From positions 59,833 through 123,832 of the forward strand of contig JACJZH010000012.1 of the NCBI GenBank assembly GCA_020635695.1: a DNA stretch of 64,000 nt. Direction: 5' to 3'. A model generated the notes under the pieces. That model saw nothing but the letters and a program-made list of their open reading frames with translations. It was not told where the DNA came from and ran no database searches. This DNA comes from Flavobacteriales bacterium. Its GTDB lineage: Bacteria > Bacteroidota > Bacteroidia > Flavobacteriales_F > PHOS-HE28. Numbering within the stretch: position 1 is the first letter of the stretch; each line of letters starts with the position of its first letter. A program made the position numbers and the translations under genes. This document shows positions 20,352-29,402 of this stretch, piece by piece.

Positions 20352-22774
20352 CGCCGTGCCGGTCAGTTCGCACCGGGCATTCTCCTTCCGTTCCACGAAT
20401 CCATTCCCAGGCCACGGTGCATTCCGTGCTTCGATACTTGGTGGGCCAACGCCATTGCTGGATGTTCGTCCTGCTCCTGATCGCCGGTCCTTTGCTGGCA
20501 CAGGAAGGGGATTGCGCACTGGTGCTCACCGGTGTGGTGTTGGATGAGCACGACAGGACCCCATTGGCCTACGCCGCAGTGGCCGTGGATGACGGGCTGC
20601 ATGGTGTGACCGCTGATGAACTGGGCCGTTTCCGGCTCGAGGGACTATGCTCCGGCCCTTTGCGCATCCGGGTCACACACCTGGGCTGTGATCCATTGGA
20701 GGTCCGCTTGGAGTTGAAGGACGATCGGGATGTCACGCTCTTTCTGGAGCACCATGCCCATGAGTTGGACCAGTTCGAGCTGGTGCGTGAGCGGCCGGAT
20801 GAGAACGTCGGGCATTCCAAGGCGGAACTGGATCGTGCCGCCATGGACCGGTCGACCGGGCGCACCATCGCCGAGATGCTGGACGGCATCAACGGGGTGG
20901 ACCTTCAGCAGAGCGGCCCCACCATATCCAAGCCGGTGATCCGAGGGCTGAGCGGGAACCGGGTCCTTCTGTTGAACCAGGGGGTCCGGCAGGAGGACCA
21001 GCAATGGGGTACGGAGCACGCGCCGAACCTCGACCCGTTCAGCACGGACCGGATCACCGTCGTGCGGGGCGCGGCCTCGGTGCAGTACGGATCCGATGCG
21101 CTCGGGGGAGTCATCATTACGGAGCCGGTGCAGCTTCCGGAACGGGAGAGGCTGCGGGGCGAGGTCCGTGCCATCGGCATGCTGAACGGTCGTGGGGGAG
21201 GAGGAACAGGCGTGCTGGAAGGTGCCGTGGCACGCGTACCGGGCCTGGCCTGGCGGGTGCAGGGGAGCGGCCGTGTGCTGGGGGATGCACAGGCCCCGCG
21301 CTATGTGCTGAGCAACACCGGCCTGCGGGAAAGTGGCGTCTCGGCCTCGGTCGCTCTTGAGCGGCATCGGTCCGGTGCCAGGGCATACTACAGCTGGTTC
21401 GCTCGTGAGCTGGGGATCCTTCGTGCCTCGCACATCGGCAACCTGACCGACCTGGAGAACGCCATCGCCAGTGGTGAACCGGCCTACACCGCCCCCTTCA
21501 CCCATGCCATCGAAGTGCCACGTCAGACCGTGCGGCACCACCTGTTGAAGACCGAGGCCTACTGGCGACCGAACGAGGTGGACCAGCTGGTGCTCACCTA
21601 TGCCTACCAGGCCGATGACAGGCAGGAATTCGACATCCGCCGGGCAGGACGCTCGGCCATACCCGCGCTGGACCTGTTCCTGAACACCCACACGGCCGAG
21701 CTCGTGTACAAGCATTTCCTGGGCAGGCACCTGCACGGACGGATCGGCGTGAACGGGCTCTGGCAGGAGAATGCGAACATTCCGGGCACCGGGGTGCGCC
21801 CCCTGATCCCGGACCACGATCGGCGCACCGGAGGGATCTTCCTGATCGAGCACCTCCCCCTCAACGAACGGCTGGAACTGGAGGCCGGCGCACGCCTGGA
21901 CGCAGCCTTGTTGCAGGTACGGACGTTCGATGCCCAGGACGAGTACATCACGCCCGAGCATCGCTTCACCAACCACGCGTTCAGTCTCGGGGCCAACTGG
22001 ACGGCGACTGACAGCCTCCGCCTCAGGGCGGGCCTGAACAGCGCATTCCGCCCTCCACATGTCAGTGAGCTCTACAGCCAGGGGCTGCATCATGGTTCGG
22101 CCGCCATCGAGGAAGGAGACCCCACGTTGGGGAGCGAACGGATGCTCCAGGCCACGCTCGATACGGAGTGGGGCTCGGGCAATGGGCGTTGGTCGGGGGC
22201 ACTTTCCCTCCACGCCTCCCGGACCGATGGGTTCATCTACCTCCGTCCGGAGGGCTATCGCCTCACCATCCGGGGTGCCTTCCCGGTGTTCCGCTATACG
22301 GCGACCGACGTGCTGATGTGGGGAACGGACGCCCAGGTGCGCTTCCGTCCCGTGCCTGCCTGGACCATCGAGCTGCAGGGGGGATTGGTGAGGGGCAGGG
22401 ACCTGGGACAGGACGAGTGGCTTTTTCAGGTGCCCGCGGACCGTGCCGGCCTGGCCGTGGGATGGCAGCGCACCAAAGGCACGACCAGCCTTTCACTGCG
22501 CGGGGCCGTGCGTTGGGTGAGGGTGCAGGACCGCGTACCCATCGGGCTCGACTTCACGGACCCGCCCCCGGGTTATGCGCTCCTCGCGTTGGACCTACTG
22601 GTCGAAAGGCCGCTCGGCAAGGACCGGATGCAGCTGGGGATCCGGGGGGACAACCTGCTGAACACGGCCTATCGTGACTACCTGGACCGCTTTCGGTATT
22701 ACGCGGATGCCCGGGGTGTGGACCTGACGCTCTGGATCACCTGGCGGTTCGGCCATGCTGAAAGGCTCCCCTAG
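20348..22774 (+). CDS. TonB-dependent outer-membrane receptor, CarboxypepD-reg-like N-terminus
   Basis: Outer-membrane active-transport receptor, about 785-808 residues. After the signal peptide (WMFVLLLIAGPLLAQ) comes a carboxypeptidase-regulatory-like beta-sandwich (LTGVVLDEHDRTPLAYAAV). The plug follows (KPVIRGLSGNRVLLLNQGVRQ, QWGTEHAPNLDPF, VVRGAASVQYGSDALGGVI) and then a 22-strand-type barrel. The barrel segment FRPPHVSELYSQG is typical of the superfamily, and the plug wording resembles ZnuD-like metal receptors. The most upstream start is TTG 20348, overlapping the preceding stop; GTG 20417 gives a more normal signal peptide and may be the real one. Together with the His/Cys-rich neighbour, it suggests uptake of a metal or metal complex; the substrate is not determined. 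Confidence 0.93.
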   Translation: MTPCRSVRTGHSPSVPRIHSQATVHSVLRYLVGQRHCWMFVLLLIAGPLLAQEGDCALVLTGVVLDEHDRTPLAYAAVAVDDGLHGVTADELGRFRLEGLCSGPLRIRVTHLGCDPLEVRLELKDDRDVTLFLEHHAHELDQFELVRERPDENVGHSKAELDRAAMDRSTGRTIAEMLDGINGVDLQQSGPTISKPVIRGLSGNRVLLLNQGVRQEDQQWGTEHAPNLDPFSTDRITVVRGAASVQYGSDALGGVIITEPVQLPERERLRGEVRAIGMLNGRGGGGTGVLEGAVARVPGLAWRVQGSGRVLGDAQAPRYVLSNTGLRESGVSASVALERHRSGARAYYSWFARELGILRASHIGNLTDLENAIASGEPAYTAPFTHAIEVPRQTVRHHLLKTEAYWRPNEVDQLVLTYAYQADDRQEFDIRRAGRSAIPALDLFLNTHTAELVYKHFLGRHLHGRIGVNGLWQENANIPGTGVRPLIPDHDRRTGGIFLIEHLPLNERLELEAGARLDAALLQVRTFDAQDEYITPEHRFTNHAFSLGANWTATDSLRLRAGLNSAFRPPHVSELYSQGLHHGSAAIEEGDPTLGSERMLQATLDTEWGSGNGRWSGALSLHASRTDGFIYLRPEGYRLTIRGAFPVFRYTATDVLMWGTDAQVRFRPVPAWTIELQGGLVRGRDLGQDEWLFQVPADRAGLAVGWQRTKGTTSLSLRGAVRWVRVQDRVPIGLDFTDPPPGYALLALDLLVERPLGKDRMQLGIRGDNLLNTAYRDYLDRFRYYADARGVDLTLWITWRFGHAERLP

Positions 22775-22872
22775 GTCGATCGCCCGATCCCGTTCACCTG
22801 GGCGCGGGGTCCGAAGGGCCTGATGCCTTCACCTTCCGGCGCAGGACCCGGTGGATCGCACTTCTCCGGCGA

Positions 22873-23382
22873 TCAACGGTCGAACCCATTGGGGAACTGC
22901 TGGCCCAGTGCCTGGATCCCGGCGCGCACCTTCTCCTCGAGCTCGTGCTTGAAGGCCACGATGCGATCGGCCAGCGCGGGGTCGGCGGTGGCGACGATCT
23001 GGGCGGCCAGGATCCCGGCGTTCATGGAGCCGTTCACCGCCACCGTGGCCACGGGCACACCTCCGGGCATCTGGGCAATGGACAGGAGCGAGTCCCAGCC
23101 ATCGATCGAGTTCCGGCTCTTGATGGGAACTCCGATGACCGGCAGGGATGTATACGCTGCGACCATGCCTGGCAGGTGGGCCGCCCCTCCAGCCCCGGCG
23201 ATGATCGCCTTCAATCCGCGCTCGCGTGCCTGCATGGCATACTCCCGCATGCGGTCCGGAGTGCGGTGCGCGGAGACCACGGTGAGCTCGAACTCCACCT
23301 TCAATTCCTTCAGCACGTCCGCTGCCTCGCGCATGACCTCCAGGTCACTGCGACTTCCCATGATGATCCCGATGTCCGCCAT
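22873..23382 (-). CDS. purE: 5-(carboxyamino)imidazole ribonucleotide mutase
   Basis: Purine biosynthesis enzyme converting N5-CAIR to CAIR; 169 residues, normal for class I PurE. It shows GIIMGSRSD at the N-terminus, SAHRTP, and AGAGGAAHLPGM, the substrate-binding and catalytic segments. It follows purK with a 15-base gap, forming a purK-purE operon that supplies consecutive steps. The class I type agrees with a PurK being present. Confidence 0.97.
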   Translation of the reverse strand: MADIGIIMGSRSDLEVMREAADVLKELKVEFELTVVSAHRTPDRMREYAMQARERGLKAIIAGAGGAAHLPGMVAAYTSLPVIGVPIKSRNSIDGWDSLLSIAQMPGGVPVATVAVNGSMNAGILAAQIVATADPALADRIVAFKHELEEKVRAGIQALGQQFPNGFDR

Positions 23383-23397
23383 GTCCGTTCGGATGGT

Positions 23398-24543
23398 TCA
23401 GGGTTGCTTCCCGGCGGCCGGCACGATGCGCAGGCCGCGTTTGGTTTCACGAATGTTGTGGTCCAACCGTTCCCGGTCCGGGTCGGTGAGCGTCACGTGG
23501 CCCATCTTCCTGCCGGTCCGGGTCTCCTGCTTTCCGTACAGGTGGAAATGGGCGCCGGGAATGCCCAGGAGACCGGACAGTCCTTCCACGTGCACCGGTC
23601 CGGACCCACCTTCACCCACCAGGTTCACCATGGCCGCATGTCCGTAGACATCCGTGGCGCCCAATGGCCACTCCATCAGTACCCGCAGCATCTGGTCGAA
23701 TTGCGAGCTGGGGCAGGCCTCGATGCTGAAGTGACCGCTGTTGTGCACCCGCGGCGCGGTCTCGTTCACCAGCACACGGCCGTCCCTGGTCAGGAACAGC
23801 TCCACGGCGAAGATGCCCGGGGATGCCAGGCCGTCCACCACCTGAAGGGCCAACTGCTCGGCGGTCCGCGACACTTCCTCCGATACACTGGCCGGAACCA
23901 ACAGATGGTCCACGAGGTTCAGCACCGGGTCGAACACCATCTCCACCACCGGATAGGTGGCCACCGCCCCATCGGTTCCCCGGACCGCGATCACGGCCAG
24001 TTCCGAGGCCACCTCCACACGTTCCTCCAGCACGTAGGGCCCTTCGAACGCGCGTTGCAGGTCGTCCGGCCCGTCCAGCGCCATCACGCCCTTGCCATCG
24101 TAGCCGCCGGTGCGCGCCTTCAGGAAAGCGGGAAGTGAGGCGGTGCGCCCTTCCAGGTCGGACCGGTCCGCGAGCAGTTCAAAGGACGATGTGGGGATCC
24201 CATGCTCCTGGTAGAAGGACTTCTGGAGGCCCTTGTCCTGAATGGTCCGTAGAGCGGCCGGGTCCGGTACCACGAGCTTCCCCTGCGCCTTCAGCGTTTC
24301 CAAGGCGGACACGCTCACATGCTCGATCTCGATGCTCACCACGTCCGCATCCTTCGCGAAAGCGAGAACGGTCTCCTTGTCCTTGAAGGAGCCTTGAACG
24401 TAGCGGTGTGCCAGCTGGGCACAGGGACAGCCGGGGTCGGGGTCCAGTACATGGACCTCCACATCGTAGCGCAGGGCGTTCTCGATGAACATCCGGCCCA
24501 ACTGGCCGCCTCCGAGGAGGGCGATCACGCGGCCCTGTGCCAT
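23398..24543 (-). CDS. purK: 5-(carboxyamino)imidazole ribonucleotide synthase
   Basis: ATP-grasp enzyme making N5-CAIR from AIR, bicarbonate and ATP; 381 residues. The N-terminus has LLGGGQLGRM, the middle has ARTGGYDGKGV (ATP-grasp loop), and the C-terminal part has NETAPRVHNSGH, all characteristic of PurK. The ATG at 24543 is preceded by a -7-like box only 5 bases away. First gene of purK-purE. Confidence 0.97.
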   Translation of the reverse strand: MAQGRVIALLGGGQLGRMFIENALRYDVEVHVLDPDPGCPCAQLAHRYVQGSFKDKETVLAFAKDADVVSIEIEHVSVSALETLKAQGKLVVPDPAALRTIQDKGLQKSFYQEHGIPTSSFELLADRSDLEGRTASLPAFLKARTGGYDGKGVMALDGPDDLQRAFEGPYVLEERVEVASELAVIAVRGTDGAVATYPVVEMVFDPVLNLVDHLLVPASVSEEVSRTAEQLALQVVDGLASPGIFAVELFLTRDGRVLVNETAPRVHNSGHFSIEACPSSQFDQMLRVLMEWPLGATDVYGHAAMVNLVGEGGSGPVHVEGLSGLLGIPGAHFHLYGKQETRTGRKMGHVTLTDPDRERLDHNIRETKRGLRIVPAAGKQP

Positions 24544-24548
24544 GGCGG

Positions 24549-24556
24549 CGAAGATA
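24549..24556 (-). promoter_or_regulatory. Predicted -7 box for purK-purE
   Basis: TATCTTCG on the minus strand, one base off TAnnTTTG, ending 5 bases before the purK ATG. It predicts a leaderless transcript. Confidence 0.4.
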
Positions 24557-24576
24557 GCACCGCCCGCAGGGTGGGT

Positions 24577-25182
24577 TCAGCGTCGCTTGCGGGTCAGGAT
24601 GCCGAGCTTCCGGATCCGGTGTCCGATGCTGATGGAGTAGACCCGGTTGGTGGGGAAGAACACGTCGTCGTCCTTGAGCACGTTCGTCATCCCGCTCGTG
24701 TAGCGCAGGGAGAAGTCCCAGCCGGAAGGGGTGCCCACGCCCAATCCCAGCACGATGTCGATGTCCATGCGGTTGAAGTCCTCGGTGACGTCCACGGGTG
24801 AGCTGCCTTTTTCCAACGCCGAGGCGCTGGCCAGGTAGCCCAGTTGGATGCCTCCCAACAGGTTCACGGTGGGGGTCACGAAATACTTGGCGTTCATCGG
24901 TGCCTGGGCGTAGTACAGCCTCAAGGTCTGGCGGCCGGCCTCGGACACCTCCTGCGTGCTGCCCTGTGCGGAGAACTGTACCTCGGGCTGGAGCTCCCAG
25001 CGATGGCCGAAGCCGATCGGGAAGTAAAGGCCGAGCGATCCCCCTGGCAACAGGTCGTTGGAGAAGGCCTCCGAGTGCAGCGTGCTCATATGCCCACCGG
25101 CCTTGATGCCGATGCCGGACTGCGCGGACAGCTGACATGCCAGGAGAAGCAGGAGCGTGAAAAGTGATGCGCGGCTGACCAT
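24577..25182 (-). CDS. Outer-membrane beta-barrel protein (PorT/OMP_b-brl family type)
   Basis: A 201-residue exported protein with signal peptide MVSRASLFTLLLLLACQLSAQ. The mature part begins GIGIKAGGHMS and has alternating strands ending in aromatic residues (WELQPEVQF, LRLYYAQAPMNAKYF, WDFSLRYTSGM). This matches the small 8-stranded barrel proteins common in Bacteroidota. The C-terminus is basic (LTRKRR), unlike a classical terminal-Phe barrel. It lies between purK and rpe, all on the minus strand. Specific role unknown; it is not the true PorT, which is at 36621. Confidence 0.75.
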   Translation of the reverse strand: MVSRASLFTLLLLLACQLSAQSGIGIKAGGHMSTLHSEAFSNDLLPGGSLGLYFPIGFGHRWELQPEVQFSAQGSTQEVSEAGRQTLRLYYAQAPMNAKYFVTPTVNLLGGIQLGYLASASALEKGSSPVDVTEDFNRMDIDIVLGLGVGTPSGWDFSLRYTSGMTNVLKDDDVFFPTNRVYSISIGHRIRKLGILTRKRR

Positions 25183-25205
25183 GGAGAAGGGGGCGTTCCT
25201 TCTCC
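25183..25205 (-). promoter_or_regulatory. Hairpin directly abutting the start codon of the barrel protein
   Basis: On the minus strand GGAGAAGG (25205-25198) pairs perfectly with CCTTCTCC (25190-25183), and the 3' arm touches the ATG at 25182. An 8-bp stem here could limit ribosome access. It may also be chance, since nothing else in the leader is recognisable. Confidence 0.3.
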
Positions 25206-25307
25206 TTTGTACGAGCGGTCCCAGGCCATGTTCCGACCGGAAGCGGGAACTCGCCCGATGGCATCAGGGCTTCGACAAGTCCTCCAGGATCGTCGATGGA
25301 GGCCGGC

Positions 25308-25961
25308 TCAGCCTGCCAGCAGGAGGTCGTGGATCGCCTTGCCGGGGTCCGGTGCTCCGAATACACTGCTCCCGGCAACGAGCACATCGGCACCGTGGGC
25401 CACCAACCTGGCCGCGTTCTCCCGCCCCACGCCACCGTCCACTTCGATCAGGGCACTGGCACCGCGCCGCTCCCGGAGGTCCACGAGCTGGTCCAGTTTC
25501 CGGTAGGTGTTCTCGATGAAACGCTGACCACCGAACCCGGGGTTCACGCTCATGATCAGCACCAGGTCCAGGTCGGGGAGGATGTCCTCCAGACCGGCGA
25601 CCGGTGTATGGGGGTTCAGGGAGACCCCGGCCTTCATGCCGGCCGCCTTGATGGCCTGCACGGTGCGGTGCAGGTGGGTACAGGCCTCCAGGTGAACGGT
25701 GAGCACGTCCGCTCCCGCCTCCTTGAACGCCGTGATGTACCGGTCGGGGTCCACGATCATCAGGTGGGTGTCGAAGACCTTCCGGGTGAGCGGCCGGATG
25801 GCCTTGATCACCGGGATGCCGTAGCTGATGTTGGGCACGAACACCCCGTCCATGATATCGAGGTGGAGCCATTCGGCGGGACTTTCATCCACGAGCCGCA
25901 AGGCCTGGCCCAACTCGGTGAAGTCGGCCGCCAAAAGGGAAGGGGCGACGATGTGTGCCAT
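25308..25961 (-). CDS. rpe: Ribulose-phosphate 3-epimerase
   Basis: Interconverts ribulose 5-phosphate and xylulose 5-phosphate in the pentose phosphate pathway; 217 residues from ATG 25961. It begins MAHIVAPSLLAADF. It has HLDIMDGVFVPNIS with the metal-binding His and Asp, FDTHLMI, MSVNPGFGGQ, and EVDGGV with the catalytic Asp. The longer open frame to 26033 overlaps rpoD and is rejected. A perfect -7 box lies 9 bases before this ATG. Confidence 0.97.
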   Translation of the reverse strand: MAHIVAPSLLAADFTELGQALRLVDESPAEWLHLDIMDGVFVPNISYGIPVIKAIRPLTRKVFDTHLMIVDPDRYITAFKEAGADVLTVHLEACTHLHRTVQAIKAAGMKAGVSLNPHTPVAGLEDILPDLDLVLIMSVNPGFGGQRFIENTYRKLDQLVDLRERRGASALIEVDGGVGRENAARLVAHGADVLVAGSSVFGAPDPGKAIHDLLLAG

Positions 25962-25970
25962 CCGTCGCCC

Positions 25971-25978
25971 CAAAGGTA
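25971..25978 (-). promoter_or_regulatory. Predicted -7 box for rpe
   Basis: TACCTTTG on the minus strand, an exact TAnnTTTG match, 9 bases before the rpe ATG, in the gap after rpoD. Confidence 0.5.
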
Positions 25979-25992
25979 TGCGGTGGTCGGAC

Positions 25993-26859
25993 TTAGCCCA
26001 GGTAGGCCCGCAGCACGCGGCTGCGGCCGGCATGCTTCATGCGCCGGATGGCCTTTTCCTTGATCTGGCGCACCCGTTCGCGGGTGAGCTCGAACTTCTG
26101 CCCGATCTCCTCCAGGGTGTGGGGCTGGTTGCCGGCCAGGCCGAAGTAGAGCCGGATCACGTCCGCCTCGCGGGCGTTGAGCATGTCCAGCGAGCGTTCG
26201 ATCTCCTGCCGCAGACTGTCCGTCATCATGGACTCCTCGGGGCTGGGGAGGTCGTCGTTCTTCATCAGGTCCATCATGGTGCCGCTGTCATCGCCTTCGC
26301 GCAGGGGGGCGTCCATGCTCACGTGCCGGCCCATGTTGTTCAGCGAGAGCTTCACCTCCTCCAAGGTCATCTCCAGCACCTCCGCCAGTTCATTGGCGGT
26401 GGGCGGGCGCTCGTATTCCTGTTCCAGCTTGGCGAATGCCTTGTTGATCTTGTTGATGGAGCCGATCTTGTTCAGGGGCAGGCGCACGATGCGCGCCTGT
26501 TCGGCCAGGCTCTGCAGGATCTGCTGCCGGATCCACCACACCGCATAGCTGATGAACTTGAAGCCCCGCGTTTCATCGAAACGGGTGGCGGCCTTGATCA
26601 ATCCCAGGTTGCCCTCACTGATCAGGTCGGGCAGGCTCAGTCCCTGACCCTGGTACTGCTTCGCCACGGAGACGACGAAACGGAGGTTGGCCTTGCACAG
26701 GGCCTCCAGAGCATCGTTGTCGCCCTGCTTGATCCGCTGGGCGAGTTCCACCTCCTCCTCGGCGGTGATCAGCTTCACCTTGCCGATCTCGGTCAGGTAT
26801 TTGTCCAGGGAAGGGGTGTCCCGATTGGTGACCTGCTTCGAGATCTTGAGCTGCCGCAT
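25993..26859 (-). CDS. rpoD: Primary RNA polymerase sigma factor, short Bacteroidota type
   Basis: Housekeeping sigma factor of 288 residues from ATG 26859 (MRQLKISKQ). Region 1.2 (LDKYLTEIGKV), region 2 (NLRFVVSVAKQY, DLISEGNLGL, FKFISYAVWWIRQ), region 3, and region 4 (TLEEIGQKFELTRERVRQI) are complete. Region 1.1 is absent, as in Bacteroidota primary sigma factors, whose distinctive promoters (-33 TTTG, -7 TAnnTTTG) match the boxes in this window. A longer reading to 26949 adds residues with no family support. Confidence 0.96.
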   Translation of the reverse strand: MRQLKISKQVTNRDTPSLDKYLTEIGKVKLITAEEEVELAQRIKQGDNDALEALCKANLRFVVSVAKQYQGQGLSLPDLISEGNLGLIKAATRFDETRGFKFISYAVWWIRQQILQSLAEQARIVRLPLNKIGSINKINKAFAKLEQEYERPPTANELAEVLEMTLEEVKLSLNNMGRHVSMDAPLREGDDSGTMMDLMKNDDLPSPEESMMTDSLRQEIERSLDMLNAREADVIRLYFGLAGNQPHTLEEIGQKFELTRERVRQIKEKAIRRMKHAGRSRVLRAYLG

Positions 26860-26948
26860 TCGTGCCATGTACGCCTTGTTGTTTGGGTGGATGTAGGCGA
26901 AGAGCAGCCCGTTCAACGGCGGGGTGGGGGGCAGGGTTACGGAACGCA

Positions 26949-26977
26949 CGAAGCCCGCCGGGGAACGGCGGGCTTCG
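26949..26977 (-). terminator. Terminator-like hairpin after pnp
   Basis: Perfect 12-bp stem, CGAAGCCCGCCG (26949-26960) with CGGCGGGCTTCG (26966-26977), and a 5-base loop. It lies between the pnp stop and the rpoD start. There is no long T-run, so termination may be partial, with some read-through into rpoD. Confidence 0.6.
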
Positions 26978-26997
26978 CAGCATGAACGGGTCTGGTG

Positions 26998-29238
26998 TCA
27001 GTCCTCGCGACGGGGCTCGCGGCCCGGGCGGCTGTGCTCCCGGCGGGGGCGGTCATCGCGATCGCCACGATCACGACGCTCCCGGCGATCGCCGTTCTGG
27101 GGGCGTTCCACCCAGCCCTCGGGCTTGGGCAGCAACACCTTGCGGCTCAGCTTCAGCTTGCCGGTGCGCGGGTCCTTGCCGATCACCTGGAACTCGACCA
27201 TCTCGCCTTCCTTCAGCACGTCCTCCACGTTCTCCACGCGCTTCCAATCAAGCTCGCTCACGTGCAGGAGGCCGTCGGTGCCGGGCACCACCTCCACGAA
27301 GGCGCCGTAGGGCATGATGGTCTTGACCTTGCCGGTGTAGGTGGCACCCACGTCCGCCTGGGGCGGGAATGCGATGGCCTTCACACGGGACACGGCCGCA
27401 TCGATGCTGGCCTTGTTCTCACTGGCGATCTCCACGATGCCACGGCCGTCCACCTCGTCGATGCTGATCTGGGCGCCGGTCTCGGCCTGGATCTCCTGGA
27501 TCACGCGGCCACCGGGGCCGATGATGGGCCCGATGCTCTCCTTGGGCACGTCGAAGGTGACGATGCGCGGGGCGTGGGGCTTGTAGTCCTCACGGGGCTT
27601 GTCCAGCGTCTTCAGCATCTCGTCCAGGATGTGCAGCCGACCCTGGCGGGCCTGCTCCAGTGCCTGTGCGAGCACCTCGTACGGCAGCCCGTCCACCTTC
27701 ATGTCCATCTGGGTGGCGGTGATGCCCTTGGCCGTGCCGGTCACCTTGAAGTCCATGTCGCCGAGGAAGTCCTCGTCGCCCAGGATGTCGCTCAGGATGG
27801 CGTGGCGGGAGCCGTCGCTGATCATGCCCATGGCGATGCCGCTCACGGGGGCGGTGATCTTCACACCGGCGTCCATCAGGGCCAGGGTGCCGCTGCACAC
27901 GGTGGCCATGGAGCTGGAGCCGTTGCTCTCCAGGATGTCGCAGTTCAGGCGGATGGTGTAGGGGTTGGCCTCACCTTGGGGGATCACCGGCTTCAGCGCG
28001 CGCTGGGCCAGGTTGCCATGGCCCACCTCCCGGCGGCCGACGCCCCGGATCGGACGCACCTCACCGGTGCTGAACGGCGGGAAGTTGTAGTGCAGGAGGA
28101 AGTTCTCGCTGCCCTTGCGGGTGGCCAGGTCGATCGTCTGCTCGTCCAGGGAGCTGCCCAGGGTGAGCATGTTGATGGCCTGCGTTTCACCGCGGGTGAA
28201 GACGGCACTGCCGTGGGTTCCGGGCAGCACGTCCACCTCGCACCAGATGGGGCGGATGTCCGTGGGCTTGCGGCCATCGAGGCGAACGCCGTTGTCCAGC
28301 ACCACGTTCCGCACGGCCTTCTTCTGGGCCTTCTTGAAGTAGCGGTTCAGCATGGACTTGTCGGCCAGTTCCTCCTCGCTGAGGGTGGCCAGGCAGTCCT
28401 CCTTCACCTGGCTGAAGTTGGCCGAGCGCTCCTCCTTGGAGCTGGGCTTCATCGCCAGGTCGTAGTAGCGCTGATAGCAGAAGTCGAAGATCTTCTTCTC
28501 GAGCTCCTCGTTCTTGTTCTCGTGCTGGTAGCTGCGCTTCACCTGGCTCTTGGGCACGGCGGCGCTCAGTTCGTTCAGCACGCGGCAGTGCACCTTGATG
28601 GCCTCGTGGGCCAGCTTGATGGCCTCGATCATCTCGGACTCCTGCACTTCCTTCATTTCACCCTCCACCATCAGGATGTCGTGCTCGGTGGCGGCCACGA
28701 TCAGGTCGATGTCGGCCTGCGTGCTCTCGTCCATGTCGGGGTTGATCATGAACTGCCCGTTGATGCGGGCCACGCGCACCTCGCTCACCGGACCTCCGAA
28801 GGGGATGTCGCTCACGGCCAGGGCCGCGGCGCCCGCCAGGCAGGCCAGCGAGTCCGAATGGTTCTTCTTGTCGGTGCTCATCAGGGTGATCATCACCTGC
28901 GTGTCACCGTGGAAGTCGTCGGGGAACAGCGGCCGCAGGGCACGGTCCACCAGTCGGCTGGTGAGCACTTCGTGGTCGCTCGGACGGGCCTCGCGCTTGA
29001 AGAACCCGCCGGGGAACCGGCCGGCTGCGCTGAACTTTTCGCGGTACTCCACCTGCAGCGGCAGGAAGTCGATGCCTTCGCGGGCCTCCTTGGTGGCCAC
29101 CACGGTGGCGAGGAGGATGACATCGCCCATGCGGACGGTCACGGAGCCGTCGGCTTGTTTGGCCAGCACCCCGGTCTCGATGGTGATGGGCCTGCCATCG
29201 CCCAGGTCGATGGTCTTGGTGATCCCTTGTGGTCTCAT
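26998..29238 (-). CDS. pnp: Polyribonucleotide nucleotidyltransferase (PNPase)
   Basis: Phosphorolytic 3'-5' exoribonuclease of mRNA decay; 746 residues. Two RNase PH domains are seen (GGFFKREARPSDHEVL and SRLVDRALRPLFP in the first; ILGDEDFLGDMDFKV in the second). A KH domain (IGPIIGPGGRVIQEI) and an S1 domain (GKVKTIMPYGAFVEVVPG, LLHVSELDW) follow. The tail is rich in Arg and Asp (RRERRDRGDRDDRPRRE), likely disordered. It lies directly downstream of rpsO, the conserved rpsO-pnp order found in many bacteria. Confidence 0.98.
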   Translation of the reverse strand: MRPQGITKTIDLGDGRPITIETGVLAKQADGSVTVRMGDVILLATVVATKEAREGIDFLPLQVEYREKFSAAGRFPGGFFKREARPSDHEVLTSRLVDRALRPLFPDDFHGDTQVMITLMSTDKKNHSDSLACLAGAAALAVSDIPFGGPVSEVRVARINGQFMINPDMDESTQADIDLIVAATEHDILMVEGEMKEVQESEMIEAIKLAHEAIKVHCRVLNELSAAVPKSQVKRSYQHENKNEELEKKIFDFCYQRYYDLAMKPSSKEERSANFSQVKEDCLATLSEEELADKSMLNRYFKKAQKKAVRNVVLDNGVRLDGRKPTDIRPIWCEVDVLPGTHGSAVFTRGETQAINMLTLGSSLDEQTIDLATRKGSENFLLHYNFPPFSTGEVRPIRGVGRREVGHGNLAQRALKPVIPQGEANPYTIRLNCDILESNGSSSMATVCSGTLALMDAGVKITAPVSGIAMGMISDGSRHAILSDILGDEDFLGDMDFKVTGTAKGITATQMDMKVDGLPYEVLAQALEQARQGRLHILDEMLKTLDKPREDYKPHAPRIVTFDVPKESIGPIIGPGGRVIQEIQAETGAQISIDEVDGRGIVEIASENKASIDAAVSRVKAIAFPPQADVGATYTGKVKTIMPYGAFVEVVPGTDGLLHVSELDWKRVENVEDVLKEGEMVEFQVIGKDPRTGKLKLSRKVLLPKPEGWVERPQNGDRRERRDRGDRDDRPRREHSRPGREPRRED

Positions 29239-29318
29239 GTCTTCGTTCGTCTTACCTCTTGTTCTGTACGTTTTCCTTCTTCCTAAGCATCAGCTCATCC
29301 GGCGTGCGGATAAGCAAA

Positions 29319-29345
29319 GGGGCGACCGTGCCTCACGATCGCCCC
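29319..29345 (-). terminator. Terminator-like hairpin between rpsO and pnp
   Basis: GGGGCGACCGT (29319-29329) pairs with ACGATCGCCCC (29335-29345) with one mismatch; TTTGCTT follows on the minus strand. In other bacteria the rpsO-pnp gap holds an attenuator or RNase processing hairpin, and this is a plausible counterpart. Confidence 0.6.
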
Positions 29346-29402
29346 CGTTCTCGTCAGTATGTCGATCCAGTGCGGACCCGGCCCGTGCCGGACGCCCGGC
29401 CC

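Noticed and set aside
26995..29286. A 763-residue plus-strand frame opposite pnp
   Set aside because: It is rich in His, Gly, Val and Leu without motifs, and pnp on the other strand is complete and conserved.
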